Source: Streptomyces sp. NBC_00258 (GTDB lineage Bacteria; Actinomycetota; Actinomycetes; Streptomycetales; Streptomycetaceae). From it: a stretch of 64,000 nt of DNA. This document shows positions 16,558 through 25,188 of this stretch, piece after piece; the stretch's first letter is position 1, and each line of letters starts with the position of its first letter. The DNA is taken from assembly GCF_036182465.1 (NCBI RefSeq), contig NZ_CP108081.1, positions 5,704,001 to 5,768,000 on the forward strand, read 5' to 3'. Below the pieces are notes generated by a model. That model made no database searches and was not told where the DNA came from. It saw nothing but the letters and a program-made list of their open reading frames with translations. The position numbers and the translations under genes are program-made.

Positions 16558-16695
16558 ACCGGGCGGCAGCCGCCCTTCGGCGCAAGGGGCCGTGTCGGGG
16601 TTTCCGATCGCAGCACGACCTCCCATGGGCACCCAGAAGGCAGAGGACGACACAGCTGCGATCGGATGCCCCGTCGCGGCCCCGACCCGACAACA
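16558..16695 (-). mobile_element. MITE-like element, copy 2 (inverted)
   Basis: Read on the minus strand it repeats copy 1: GGGGCATCCGATCGCAGCTG, then GGGAGGTCGT-CTGCGATCGG-AAACCCCGACAC and GGCTGCCGCCCGGTGGG. Both copies are preceded by CCCCTGAAAGACGCGCC. The middle (~30 bp between the two CGATCG parts) differs between copies. No transposase is nearby. Confidence 0.5.
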
Positions 16696-16852
16696 CACGG
16701 CAGGCGCGTCTTTCAGGGGCGCGAGGAACGGCGTGACCAGCCCACGACGACCGCAAGTCGACAGACAACCGCCCCCACCCCCAGGGGCGCGGGGAACTGC
16801 GCGACCAGCCCCCACCGGCCCGCACTCACCCACGACCGGATCGGACCACCCC

Positions 16853-17632
16853 TTGATACTCCACACCACCACCGACCACGTCTCATGGATCACCCTCAAC
16901 CGCCCCGAAGCCATGAACGCCCTCACCCCCGACCAACGCGACCACCTGATCGACCTGTTCGAGGAAGCCTCCGCGGACCCGTCCGTACGGGCGGTGGTCG
17001 TCACGGCAACAGGCCGCGGATTCTGCGCGGGCGCAGACCTCCGCGGCGGCCCGCCGGCAGGCGACCGCGTAGCCGGAGACGTGGCCCGAGTCATCCGCCG
17101 AGGCGCCCAACGCCTGATCACGGCGGTCCTCGACTGCGAGAAACCGGTGATCGCCGCGGTGAACGGCACCGCGGCCGGCATAGGCGCCCACCTCGCCTAC
17201 GCCTGCGACCTGGTCATAGCCGCCGAATCGGCACGGTTCATAGAGGTGTTCGTACGGCGCGGCCTGGTCCCGGACGGCGCCGGCGCCTACCTCCTCCCCC
17301 GCCTGATAGGCCCGCAGCGCGCGAAGGAGCTGATGTTCTTCGGCGACGCCCTGACCGCCGCGGACGCGGAACGCCTCGGACTCGTCAACCGCGTCGTGCC
17401 GGACGAGGAACTGGAGAAGACGGCCCGCACCTGGGCCGAACGCCTCGCCACCGGCCCCACCCGCTCGATCGCCCTCACCAAGCAACTGGTGAACGCGTCC
17501 CTGGACACCGACCGGTCGACCGCCCTCACCGCCGAGGCCACCGCGCAGGAGATCAACATGACGACGGCGGACGCACAGGAGGGAGTGACGTCGTTCGTGG
17601 AGCGCAGGGGACCGGAGTTCCACGGCCGCTGA
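16853..17632 (+). CDS. Enoyl-CoA hydratase/isomerase (crotonase)
   Basis: 259 residues if it starts at TTG 16853 (then ILHTTTDHVSWITLNRPEAMNAL). Crotonase features: the oxyanion-hole segments ATGRGFCAGADLRGG (~53-67) and AAVNGTAAGIGAHLAYACDL (~100-119), then EVFVRRGLVPDGAGAYLLPRLIGP (~130-153), where the Glu/Asp positions fit a hydratase, and the C-terminal GxxxFxxxR-like TSFVERRGPEF. The start is uncertain: no ATG or GTG fits the family's N-terminus and the ribosome site is weak. It follows ~700 bp of repeats and has no operator copy of its own, so it may be transcribed from the ADP-forming synthetase promoter or from an unseen one. Confidence 0.85.
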   Translation: MILHTTTDHVSWITLNRPEAMNALTPDQRDHLIDLFEEASADPSVRAVVVTATGRGFCAGADLRGGPPAGDRVAGDVARVIRRGAQRLITAVLDCEKPVIAAVNGTAAGIGAHLAYACDLVIAAESARFIEVFVRRGLVPDGAGAYLLPRLIGPQRAKELMFFGDALTAADAERLGLVNRVVPDEELEKTARTWAERLATGPTRSIALTKQLVNASLDTDRSTALTAEATAQEINMTTADAQEGVTSFVERRGPEFHGR

Positions 17633-17676
17633 GCCCGCGATGCCGTCGGCGAGCAGGGGTGCGCACCCCTTCCAAT

Positions 17677-17691
17677 CTGACACTCCGTCAG
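17677..17691 (+). promoter_or_regulatory. Operator copy for the flavin reductase-like gene
   Basis: Perfect CTGAC-ACTCC-GTCAG, five bases before the ATG at 17697. As at the thiolase-like gene there is no room for a ribosome site, so the mRNA is probably leaderless or starts at a later in-frame codon. Confidence 0.65.
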
Positions 17692-17696
17692 CTTCA

Positions 17697-18335
17697 ATGG
17701 GCGATGTGATGGGACACGCAGGGATGGCCGCCGCGGCCGTCCGCTACCTCAGGTCGGCCGGAGCCCCGAACACCACGGGCCGGGTCGAACCGCTCCCACG
17801 CCCGGACCTGCGAGCGGTCGGCGACGACGAGCGCGCACCGATCGACCCGGCCGAATTCCGCCGCGTACTGGGCAACTTCGCCACGGGCGTGACCGTCGTG
17901 ACCGCACCGGCGGGCGGCGGCGAGGACGAGCCCGCGGGCCCGGCCGGCTTCGCCTGCCAGTCCTTCTCCGCCCTGTCCCTCGACCCGCCGCTGATCGCGT
18001 TCATGGTCGGGCGTACGTCGACGACCTGGCCCCGCATCGCCCGCGCGGGCGTCTTCTGCGTCAACATCCTGGGCGCCCACCAGGGCGACCTGTGCCGAGG
18101 CTTCGCGGTGAGCGGCGCCGACAAGTTCGCGGGGGTCGCCCACGACCCGGCCCCGGTGTCGGGGTCACCGCGCCTCGCCGGCGCCCCCGCCTGGATCGAC
18201 TGCACGATCCACGCCGTCCACACGGGCGGCGACCACCTGATCGTGGTCGGCAGGGTGGACGCCCTGGGCACGGCGGACGGTGACGGCATGCCCTTGCTGT
18301 TCCATCGCGGGCGGTTCGGCCGGCTCACCGACTGA
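17697..18335 (+). CDS. Flavin reductase-like FMN-binding protein
   Basis: 212 residues. After a ~45-residue variable N-terminus: FRRVLGNFATGVTVVTAPAGG, then GFACQSFSALSLDPPLIAFMVGRTSTTWPRIARAGVFCVNIL and GDHLIVVGRVDAL, the standard HpaC/HsaB-type split-barrel reductase. These supply reduced flavin to a two-component monooxygenase, as HsaB does in steroid degradation. No matching HsaA-type hydroxylase is in the window, so the partner may be elsewhere. The start is uncertain: ATG 17697 lies just after the operator, and a later Met in GDVMGHAGM is possible. Convergent with the MFS gene, 25 bp apart. Confidence 0.82.
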   Translation: MGDVMGHAGMAAAAVRYLRSAGAPNTTGRVEPLPRPDLRAVGDDERAPIDPAEFRRVLGNFATGVTVVTAPAGGGEDEPAGPAGFACQSFSALSLDPPLIAFMVGRTSTTWPRIARAGVFCVNILGAHQGDLCRGFAVSGADKFAGVAHDPAPVSGSPRLAGAPAWIDCTIHAVHTGGDHLIVVGRVDALGTADGDGMPLLFHRGRFGRLTD

Positions 18336-18360
18336 GGCCGCGCACCGGCCCCGTACTCGT

Positions 18361-19716
18361 TCAGGCGAGTGCCGTCCGCGCCGCCACCGGCCGTCGCCGG
18401 ATCACCAGTGCCATCAGCGCCGCCGCGGCGCACAGCGCGCCCGAGGCGTACCACATGACGTCGTACGAGCCGAAGGTGTCGCGGGCGACGCCGCCGAGGA
18501 AGGCGACGAGGGCGGCGCCGACCTGGTGGGAGGCGAGGACCCAGCCGAAGACGATGGCGCTGTCGTCGCCGTAGTGCTCGCGGCACAGGGCGATGGTGGG
18601 CGGGACCGTGGCGACCCAGTCGAGGCCGTAGAAGATGATGAAGAAGATCATCGGCGGGTGGACCGAGGGGGCCAGCAGAAGGGGGAGGAAGAGGAGCGAG
18701 ATGCCGCGCAGGGCGTAGTAGACCGCCAGCAGGCGGCGCGGGTCGAAGCGGTCCGTGAACCAGCCGGAGGCGATCGTGCCGATGACGTCGAAGACACCGA
18801 TGACCGCGAGGAGCGACGCGGCGGCCGTGATCGGCATGCCGTGGTCGTGGGAGGCGGGCACGAAGTGCGTCTGGATCAGGCCGTTGGTCGACGCCCCGCA
18901 GATCGCGAACGTGCCGGCGAGCAGCCAGAACGGGCCCGTGCGCGCGGCCGAGAAGAGGACCTTCACCGTCCGTCGTGCCGCGCCGGGCACGGGTGGCGGT
19001 TTCTCGACGAACTCCGTTGCCCCGTAGGGCTTCAGGCCCACGTCCGCCGGGTGGTCGCGCAGCAGCAGCCAGACGAAGGGGACGACCGCGAGGGCCGCCA
19101 GGGCGACGGTCACAGCGGCCGGGCGCCAGTCGTGCTCCTCGACGATCCAGGAGAGGACGGGCAGGAAGATCAGCTGGCCGGAGGCGGAGGCCGCGGTGAG
19201 GATGCCCGTGACCAGGCCGCGCCGCTCGGTGAACCAGCGGTTGGTGACGGTGGCGGCGAAGGCCAGTGCCATCGAGCCCGATCCGAGCCCGACCAGCAGG
19301 CCCCAGCACAGCAGCAGCTGCCACGCGGTCGTCATCCACACCGTCGCACCGGAACCGACAGCGATCACGATCAGGGCCACCGCGACGACCCGGCGGATGC
19401 CGAACCGGTCCATCAGCGCGGCGGCGAACGGGGCCGTGAGCCCGTACAGCGCGAGGTTGACGGAGACCGCGAGCCCGATCGTGCCGCGCGACCAGTGGAA
19501 CTCCTGGTGCAGCGGGTCGATCAGCAGCCCCGGCAGCGATCGGAAGGCCGCGGCCCCGATGATCGTCACGAACGTCACGGCGGCGACGAACCAGGCCCGG
19601 TGTATCCGCCGACGGCGCTTGCCGCCCCCGGCCTGCTCGACGGCCCCGGGCCCCTCTACGGCCGCGGATCCGTCCGCGACCGCGTCCACGCCTGCGGCAT
19701 CGGTTGTCTGTGTCAC
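18361..19716 (-). CDS. MFS transporter, 12-helix
   Basis: 451 residues. A ~40-residue charged N-terminus precedes twelve predicted membrane segments, starting at AWFVAAVTFVTIIGAAAFRS. The segment-2/3 loop is ALMDRFGIRRV and the matching later loop is WFTDRFDPRRL, both major-facilitator signatures; a longer central loop (HPADVGLKPYGATEF) separates the two halves. It resembles the monocarboxylate/OFA-type branch with the DVGL-PxG loop, but the substrate is unknown. GTG start at 19716. It is divergent from the GlxA-type regulator with 71 bp between them and no operator copy, so a separate regulator probably controls it. Confidence 0.85.
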   Translation of the reverse strand: MTQTTDAAGVDAVADGSAAVEGPGAVEQAGGGKRRRRIHRAWFVAAVTFVTIIGAAAFRSLPGLLIDPLHQEFHWSRGTIGLAVSVNLALYGLTAPFAAALMDRFGIRRVVAVALIVIAVGSGATVWMTTAWQLLLCWGLLVGLGSGSMALAFAATVTNRWFTERRGLVTGILTAASASGQLIFLPVLSWIVEEHDWRPAAVTVALAALAVVPFVWLLLRDHPADVGLKPYGATEFVEKPPPVPGAARRTVKVLFSAARTGPFWLLAGTFAICGASTNGLIQTHFVPASHDHGMPITAAASLLAVIGVFDVIGTIASGWFTDRFDPRRLLAVYYALRGISLLFLPLLLAPSVHPPMIFFIIFYGLDWVATVPPTIALCREHYGDDSAIVFGWVLASHQVGAALVAFLGGVARDTFGSYDVMWYASGALCAAAALMALVIRRRPVAARTALA

Positions 19717-19787
19717 GTCATAGAGCTTCCGGCCTGCGGACTCTCCGAACGAGTGGCCAGAAGGACAGCATTCGCTAGAATCGGGCC

Positions 19788-20768
19788 ATGGGTACGCGCA
19801 CTCCCGTCCGTCGCCATCGCGTGGTCGTCCTCGCCCTGGACGGCCTCCTCCCCTTCGAGCTGGGCATCCCGCAGCGGATCTTCGGCCGCGCCAAGGACGC
19901 GGAGGGCCGCAAGCTGTACGAGGTGGTGACCTGCTCGATCAGGCCGCCCGGCCGGGTCGAGGCGGAGGCGGACTTCTCCATCCTCGTGGAGAACGGCCCG
20001 GAGGCCCTGGCCACCGCCGACACCGTCGTCATTCCCGCCTCGTACGAGCTCGGCCCGGTGCACTCCGAGGGCGTGCTCACGGACGAGCTGGCCGCGGCCC
20101 TCGCTCTGATCCGGCCGGGCACCCGGCTCGTCTCCATCTGCACGGGCGGGTACGTGCTCGCCGCCGCCGGATATCTCGACGGCCGCCCGGCGACCACGCA
20201 CTGGGCGTCCGCCGAGCACTTCCAGCGCATCTTCCCGAAGGTGCGGGTGGACGCGGACGTGCTGTTCATCGACGACGGCGACGTGCTGACGTCCGCCGGG
20301 GTCGCGGCCGGGATCGACCTGTGCATCCACATCGTGCGCCGCGATCACGGTACGGCGGTCGCCAACGACGTGGCCCGGCGTACGGTCGTGCCGCCGCACC
20401 GGGACGGCGGGCAGGCGCAGTACATCCAACGGCCCGTTCCCGAGCCCCAGTTGGCGTCCACGACCGCCGCCCGTGCCTGGGCGCTGGCGCGTCTGCACGA
20501 GCCGATCCAGTTGCGGGACATGGCCGAGCAGGAGTCCATGTCGGTGCGCACCTTCACCCGCCGTTTCCGCGAGGAGGCCGGCATCAGCGCCGGCCAGTGG
20601 CTCACCCAGCAACGCGTCGAACGCGCCCGCCACCTGCTGGAATCCACCGACCTCTCGATCGACCAGATCGCCCACGCCTCAGGCTTCGGCACCCCCCAGT
20701 CAATGCGCCAACACCTCCAATCCACCCTCGGCGTAACCCCCACGACCTACCGCCGAACCTTCCGCTGA
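19788..20768 (+). CDS. GlxA-family transcriptional regulator (DJ-1/PfpI plus AraC)
   Basis: 326 residues. Residues ~10-190 are the DJ-1/PfpI amidotransferase-like domain, with SICTGGYVLAAAGYLDGRPATTHW carrying the nucleophile-elbow Cys. Residues ~225-326 carry two AraC helix-turn-helix motifs: IQLRDMAEQESMSVRTFTRRF and STDLSIDQIAHASGFGTPQSMRQH. The DJ-1 part is thought to sense a ligand. ATG start at 19788. It is divergent from the MFS gene across 71 bp, which suggests that it controls that transporter. Confidence 0.88.
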   Translation: MGTRTPVRRHRVVVLALDGLLPFELGIPQRIFGRAKDAEGRKLYEVVTCSIRPPGRVEAEADFSILVENGPEALATADTVVIPASYELGPVHSEGVLTDELAAALALIRPGTRLVSICTGGYVLAAAGYLDGRPATTHWASAEHFQRIFPKVRVDADVLFIDDGDVLTSAGVAAGIDLCIHIVRRDHGTAVANDVARRTVVPPHRDGGQAQYIQRPVPEPQLASTTAARAWALARLHEPIQLRDMAEQESMSVRTFTRRFREEAGISAGQWLTQQRVERARHLLESTDLSIDQIAHASGFGTPQSMRQHLQSTLGVTPTTYRRTFR

Positions 20769-20785
20769 CCAACCGGTTCGCGTTG

Positions 20786-20927
20786 GCTGGTCGCGCCCCT
20801 TTTAGGGGCGCGGGGAACTGCGCAATCTTTTAGCCCCTCCGGCGTCTGAGGAGCGAGGGTTCGGGGGCGGAGCCCCTGAGTAAGTGACGGGATTGGGTAG
20901 GGGCGGCGGGGGCGAAGTCCCTCCGGT
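20786..20927. repeat. REP-like copy and a second repeat family (GGGGGCGGAGCCCC type)
   Basis: 20801-20832 is the usual REP-like core. About 20832-20927 matches another family also seen at 49190-49311: CCGGCGTCTGAGGA, then GGGGGCGGAGCCCC (a stem-loop), then GGGTAGGGGCGGCGGGGGCGA. It fills the gap between two convergent genes. Confidence 0.65.
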
Positions 20928-20943
20928 GACACGCCGACGCGGC

Positions 20944-21993
20944 TCAGAAGGTGAGGACAGCCCGGGCAACCCGCCCGGCCCCCGCATCGGCCGCGGCCTT
21001 CTCGAAGTCCTCCACCGGATACGTCTCCGTCACCAACTCGTCCAGCAACAACCGCCCCTCGCGATACAACTCCGCGTACAACGCGATATCCCGCTGCGGC
21101 CGGGACGACCCGTACCGACACCCAAGAATCGACTTGTCCAAGTACATCGACGAGACAAGGAAGGACGCCTCGGCCGTAGCCGCCGGAACGCCGAGCAGAA
21201 CCGCCTGCCCATGCCGGTCGAGCAGATCGACGGCCTGCCGGACCAGCTCCACCCGCCCCACACACTCGAAGGCATGATCGGCCCCGGTGGGAAGAACCTC
21301 CCGCACCCCCTCCGTCGAAGACAGAAAGTGCGTCGCCCCGAACCGCCGGGCCACCCCCTCCTTCGCCGGGTTGGAATCGACCGCGACCACCGTCAGCGCC
21401 CCGGCGATCCGCGCCCCCTGGATCACATTGAGCCCGATCCCACCGGTACCGATGACGACCACGCTGTCCCCGCGGTCCACCCGCGCCCGGTTGAGCACGG
21501 CCCCGACCCCCGTCAGCACCCCGCACCCGATCAGGGCGGCGGAGGACATCGGAATGTCCTTGGGAATCCGCACGGCCTGCACGGCCTTCACCAACGTCCG
21601 TTCCGCGAAGGCGGAGTTGGAAGCGAACTGGTACAGCGACTGCCCCGCCCGCGTGAACGGCCGCTGCGGCATCCCGATGGCCTTGCGGCACATGGTGGGC
21701 CGCCCCCGGTCGCACTCCGCGCACGTACCGCAGTTCGCGAGTGTGGAAAGGGAGACATGGTCTCCGGGCTGGACGTGGGTGACGCCCACACCCACCGCCT
21801 CCACGACCCCCGCGCCCTCATGGCCGAGCACCACGGGTACGGGGAAAGGTATGGTCCCGTCCACCACAGAGAGATCGCTGTGGCACAGCCCCGCCGCCGA
21901 GATCGCCACCAGCACCTCGCCCGGCCCCGGCTCCCGTATCTCCAGGTCGTCGACCACCTGGGTCTGCTTGCCGTCGAAGATCACACCCCGCAT
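20944..21993 (-). CDS. Zn-dependent alcohol dehydrogenase (MDR family)
   Basis: 349 residues. GLCHSDLSVVDG near residue 33 and GHEGAGVVEAVG near 58 carry the catalytic zinc ligands. C-GTCAEC--GRPTMC near 87-102 is the four-Cys structural zinc site. VIGTGGIGLNVIQGARIAGA near 175 is the NAD loop, with Asp in AVDSNPAKEGVARRFGATHF fixing NAD preference. It oxidises an alcohol of the pathway, probably a hydroxyacyl or primary alcohol intermediate (inference). It is the last gene of a leftward unit SDR - ACAD - ADH that starts at the operators near 24.2 kb; only 33 bp separate it from the ACAD gene. Confidence 0.9.
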   Translation of the reverse strand: MRGVIFDGKQTQVVDDLEIREPGPGEVLVAISAAGLCHSDLSVVDGTIPFPVPVVLGHEGAGVVEAVGVGVTHVQPGDHVSLSTLANCGTCAECDRGRPTMCRKAIGMPQRPFTRAGQSLYQFASNSAFAERTLVKAVQAVRIPKDIPMSSAALIGCGVLTGVGAVLNRARVDRGDSVVVIGTGGIGLNVIQGARIAGALTVVAVDSNPAKEGVARRFGATHFLSSTEGVREVLPTGADHAFECVGRVELVRQAVDLLDRHGQAVLLGVPAATAEASFLVSSMYLDKSILGCRYGSSRPQRDIALYAELYREGRLLLDELVTETYPVEDFEKAAADAGAGRVARAVLTF

Positions 21994-22026
21994 GTCGCAC
22001 CCCTCACACGCCGCATCGCGCCCACC

Positions 22027-23175
22027 TCAACCCTTCGGTTCCCTGGGAAGGCCGAGCACGCGCTCGGCGATGATCGTGCGCTGAACCTCGTCCGAACCGC
22101 CGTAGATCGTGTCGGCCCGGCTGAACAGGAACAGGTGCTGCAGCGCGTCGAGTTCGTAGGGCGCCGAGGCCGACCAGTCCGCGGGCCCCACCGCCGCCCC
22201 CGCGCCCCGCACCCGCATCGCCAGTTCCCCGAGCCGCTGATGCCACCGCCCCCACAGCAGCTTGGACACACTGGGAGCACCCTGGTCCGCCGAACTCCCC
22301 AGCGTCCGCAGCGCGTTCCACCGCATGACACGCAACTCGGCCCACTGGCGCACGAGACAGTCCCGTACGACGGGATCGTCGACCGCGCCCGTCGAGACGG
22401 CCGCCTCCACGACCCGCCCCAACTCCTGGGCGAAGCCGATCTGCTGGGCGAGCGTGGAGACACCCCGCTCGAAGCCGAGCAGGCTCATCGCGACCTGCCA
22501 CCCGTTCCCCTCGCCCCCGACGACGTGCTCCACGCGTGCGTGCGCACCGTCGAAGAAGACCTCGTTGAACTCGCTCGTCCCCGTCATCTGACGAATCGGC
22601 CGAACCTCGATCCGACCCGGCTGATCCATCGGTACGAGCAGAAAACTCAGCCCGTGATGCCGCCGCGACCCCGACTCCGTACGCGCCAGCACAAAGCACC
22701 AGTCCGCCTCATGGGCGAGCGAGGTCCAGATCTTCTGCCCGGTGACCCGGTACACGCCCGCGTCGCCGTCCCGCACGGCCTCCGTACGAATCCCCGCGAG
22801 GTCCGACCCGGCCCCCGGCTCGCTGTACCCCTGACACCAGAGCTCGTCACCGGACGCGATCGCGGGCAGGAACCGGGACTTCTGCTCGTCACTGCCGTGG
22901 GCGATGAGGGTGGGGGCAAGAAGGTTCTCGCCGATGTGCCCGGTCCGCGCGGGGGCCCGGGACCGGGCATACTCCTCGGCCCAGGCAACCTGCTGACTGA
23001 GCCCGGCCGGCCGATTCCCGTACCCTCCCTCGGCCCACCCGAGCCCGATCCATCCGGCTTCACCGAGTGTCCGTTCCCAGGCTCCGCGTTCACCGGCTCC
23101 CGGAACGTGCTCGGCCAGCCAGGCACGCGCCTCGCTCCGAAATGCCGCGTCCTCCTGCGTGAACCCGAAATCCAA
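22027..23175 (-). CDS. Acyl-CoA dehydrogenase, FERG-type (catalytic) subunit
   Basis: 382 residues. Starts at TTG 23175 with GGAGGACACC in front; this fits the FGFTQEDAAFRSEARAWLAEHV beginning of the family. Middle domain: WCQGYSEPGAGSDLAGIRTEAV and GQKIWTSLAHEADWCFVLARTE. The usual catalytic Glu in IYEGTxxIQ is Gly here (IYGGSDEVQRTIIAERVLGLP). An alternative Glu lies in LLGFERGVSTLAQQ, the position used by isovaleryl-CoA dehydrogenase and mycobacterial FadE26-type subunits. It may therefore pair with a GFTWE-type subunit such as 4973-6187. It follows the SDR gene by 84 bp that contain a REP-like copy. Confidence 0.88.
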   Translation of the reverse strand: MDFGFTQEDAAFRSEARAWLAEHVPGAGERGAWERTLGEAGWIGLGWAEGGYGNRPAGLSQQVAWAEEYARSRAPARTGHIGENLLAPTLIAHGSDEQKSRFLPAIASGDELWCQGYSEPGAGSDLAGIRTEAVRDGDAGVYRVTGQKIWTSLAHEADWCFVLARTESGSRRHHGLSFLLVPMDQPGRIEVRPIRQMTGTSEFNEVFFDGAHARVEHVVGGEGNGWQVAMSLLGFERGVSTLAQQIGFAQELGRVVEAAVSTGAVDDPVVRDCLVRQWAELRVMRWNALRTLGSSADQGAPSVSKLLWGRWHQRLGELAMRVRGAGAAVGPADWSASAPYELDALQHLFLFSRADTIYGGSDEVQRTIIAERVLGLPREPKG

Positions 23176-23193
23176 GGTGTCCTCCCACCGCCC

Positions 23194-23240
23194 CGACAGG
23201 GGCGCGGGGAACTGCGCGACCAGCCACAGCCAACCCGCAC
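23194..23240. repeat. REP-like copy inside the SDR-ACAD-ADH unit
   Basis: ACAGGGGCGCGGGGAACTGCGCG followed by ACCAGCC, between the SDR stop and the TTG start of the ACAD gene. As an intra-operon copy it may reduce expression of the distal genes. Confidence 0.65.
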
Positions 23241-23259
23241 CCACCGACCAGCCCAGCCC

Positions 23260-24165
23260 CTACGGCGCCTTCTTCGAACGCGCCGCCCGAGCCATCTCCT
23301 CCACCTGCTCGAGCAATGGCATGGGATCCGTCCCCACGGTCCCCGGCAAGAAGTCCGCGATCCGCTCCGGCGTCCAGGACCCCTCCGCGTACCCCGAACG
23401 GAGTTCCCTCGGCTGCGCCCACACCGCGATCTTCGGCCCGGCGATCGTGTAGACCTGCCCGGTGATACGCGCCTCCCGCGCCCGCTCGGACAGCAGGTAC
23501 ACCACGAGCGCGGCCACGTCCTCGGGCTCGCCGATCTCCTTCAGCTCCATCGGCACGTTGGCGGACATACGCGTACGCGCGACGGGCGCGACCGCGTTCG
23601 CGGTGACCCCGTACTTGTGGAGCCCCAGCGCGGCGCTCCGCACGAGCGAGATGATCCCGCCCTTCGCGGCGCTGTAGTTGGCCTGGGAGACGGACCCCTG
23701 GTGGTTGCCGCTGGTGAAGCCGATGAGCGTCCCGGAACCCTGCCGCCGCATGATGGCGGACGCGGCCCTGAAGACGGTGAACGTGCCCTTCAGATGGGTG
23801 GCGAGGACCGGATCCCACTCCTCCTCGGACATGTTGAAGAGCATCCGCTCGCGGAGGATCCCGGCCACGCACACGACTCCGTCGATGCGCCCGTACGTCT
23901 CCAGTGCCGTGTCGACGACCCGCTGTCCGCCCGCCATCGTCGAGATGTCGTCGGCGACGGCGATGGCGTCCCCGCCTGCCGCCTCGATCTCCTTGACCAC
24001 GGCTTCGGCGATCTCGCTGGTCGGTTCCGCGCCCTCGATGGACACCCCGTAGTCGTTGACGACGACCCGTGCGCCGTCGGCCGCGGCCGCCAGCGCGACC
24101 GCGCGTCCGATGCCCCGGCCTGCCCCTGTCACGGCGACGACCTTGCCTGCCAAGAAGTTCCCCAC
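23260..24165 (-). CDS. Short-chain dehydrogenase/reductase, MFE/hydroxysteroid type
   Basis: 301 residues. NAD-binding VTGAGRGIGRAVALA near residue 13, VVVNDYGVSIEG near 38, CVAGILRERMLFNMSEEEW near 108, and the catalytic Ser-Tyr-Lys in GFTSGNHQGSVSQANYSAAKGG (~153-174). The extra ~50-residue tail (KIAVWAQPRELRSGYAEGSWTPERIADFL) is shared with actinobacterial 17-beta-hydroxysteroid-dehydrogenase-4-like SDRs, to my recollection. It probably oxidises a 3-hydroxyacyl-CoA or a ring hydroxyl. It heads a leftward unit; the operators at 24189-24233 lie just upstream and are shared with the divergent cyclase gene. Confidence 0.88.
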   Translation of the reverse strand: MGNFLAGKVVAVTGAGRGIGRAVALAAAADGARVVVNDYGVSIEGAEPTSEIAEAVVKEIEAAGGDAIAVADDISTMAGGQRVVDTALETYGRIDGVVCVAGILRERMLFNMSEEEWDPVLATHLKGTFTVFRAASAIMRRQGSGTLIGFTSGNHQGSVSQANYSAAKGGIISLVRSAALGLHKYGVTANAVAPVARTRMSANVPMELKEIGEPEDVAALVVYLLSERAREARITGQVYTIAGPKIAVWAQPRELRSGYAEGSWTPERIADFLPGTVGTDPMPLLEQVEEMARAARSKKAP

Positions 24166-24188
24166 GCCCCGGCCCCTTCCCGCAGTTT

Positions 24189-24233
24189 CTGACGGTCCGT
24201 TAGATTCGACTCAGATTCTACGACCCGTCAGAT
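24189..24233. promoter_or_regulatory. Operator pair between the divergent SDR and cyclase genes
   Basis: CTGAC-GGTCC-GTTAG (24189-24203, one mismatch) and a degenerate copy whose right arm GTCAGAT (24227-24233) is intact but whose left arm is TCTAC. Centres are 28 bp apart. Both flanking genes can be controlled from here. Confidence 0.6.
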
Positions 24234-24261
24234 ACCTGGAGACAAGCCCCGGGGAGCACTC

Positions 24262-25188
24262 ATGTCGATGCCGGCCGAGTTCCACGAGATCGCCAAGCGC
24301 GTGAACAACTGGGGGCGTTGGGGCGCCGACGACGAGACAGGCACGCTGAACCTGATCACCGACGAGGTCGTGCGCGAGGCCGCCGCGACGGTTCGTACGG
24401 GCCGTCGCGTCCCGCTCGCACTCCCGCTCAGGGAGGACGGCGTACAGACCGGGATGATCCCGGGCCGGGTCAACCCGCTGCACGCGATGGTGCAGATCAA
24501 CCAGGAGCTGTTCGGGCCCGGCACGGTCGCGTGCAGCGACGACGCCGTGACCATGGGCCTCCAGGCGGCCACCCACTGGGACGCGCTCACCCATGTCTCG
24601 CACTCGGGGAAGATCTACAACGGCCGTCCCGCGACCACCGTCACGGCCCACGGCGGCGCCGAGTTCAGCGGCATCGACAAGCCCCGTCACATCGTCTCGC
24701 GTGGCATCCTCCTGGACGTGGCCCGCGCGCTCGGCAAGGACCGCCTCGACGGCGGCCACGCGGTGACCCCGGAGGACCTCGAAGCGGCCGAGGAACTGGC
24801 CGGGACGAAGGTCCGCGCGGGCGACATCGTCCTCGTACGCACCGGCCAGGTCCAGCTCTATCTGGCGGGCGACAAACACGCGTACGCGTTCCCGTCGCCC
24901 GGTCTGTCCGTCCGTACCCCGGAGTGGTTCCACGCACGCGATGTGGCCGCCGTCGCGAACGACACTCTCACCTTTGAGATATTTCCGCCCGAAATAGAGG
25001 ACTTGTGGCTTCCCGTACACGCCCTCGATCTGGTCGAAATGGGCATGCTTCAAGGCCAGAACTGGAATCTCGAAGAGTTGTCCACAGCCTGTGGAGAACT
25101 TGGCCGCCATGCGTTCCTGCTGTCGGCGATGCCCGAACCGTTCGTCGGCGCCACGGGAACCCCCGTGGCGCCCGTGGCGATCCTCTGA
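24262..25188 (+). CDS. Cyclase-family (kynurenine formamidase-like) metal-dependent hydrolase
   Basis: 308 residues. Seen: WGRWGADDETGTLNLIT near 17, the family's metal-site region ATHWDALTHVSHSGKIYNG near 112-130 with the His-x3-Asp and following His residues, a GGHAVTPEDLEAAEELAG segment near 172, and IVLVRTGQVQLYLAGD near 195. Family members hydrolyse amides, lactones or cyclic intermediates, or close rings in polyketide pathways. Here a ring-opening step is the attractive inference. GGGGAGCACTC precedes the ATG at 24262. It is the only gene of its rightward unit. Confidence 0.85.
   Translation: MSMPAEFHEIAKRVNNWGRWGADDETGTLNLITDEVVREAAATVRTGRRVPLALPLREDGVQTGMIPGRVNPLHAMVQINQELFGPGTVACSDDAVTMGLQAATHWDALTHVSHSGKIYNGRPATTVTAHGGAEFSGIDKPRHIVSRGILLDVARALGKDRLDGGHAVTPEDLEAAEELAGTKVRAGDIVLVRTGQVQLYLAGDKHAYAFPSPGLSVRTPEWFHARDVAAVANDTLTFEIFPPEIEDLWLPVHALDLVEMGMLQGQNWNLEELSTACGELGRHAFLLSAMPEPFVGATGTPVAPVAIL

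Larger units (their letters stand above)
16157..16852. repeat. Repeat-only region: REP-like copies and an inverted ~135-bp element pair
   Basis: Nearly 700 bp without a convincing gene. It holds at least four REP-like copies (about 16226-16264, 16448-16480, 16713-16745, 16782-16826) and two inverted copies of a longer element, listed separately. The open frame that crosses it and joins the enoyl-CoA hydratase is a GC-rich accident. Confidence 0.6.

Noticed and set aside
16169..16852. N-terminal extension of the crotonase frame through the repeats
   Set aside because: Crotonase homology begins near 16853; the upstream part is translated REP-like sequence.
20884..24192. Rightward 1102-codon open frame opposite ADH, ACAD and SDR
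   Set aside because: Antisense to three well-recognised enzymes; composition is that of a GC-rich shadow frame.
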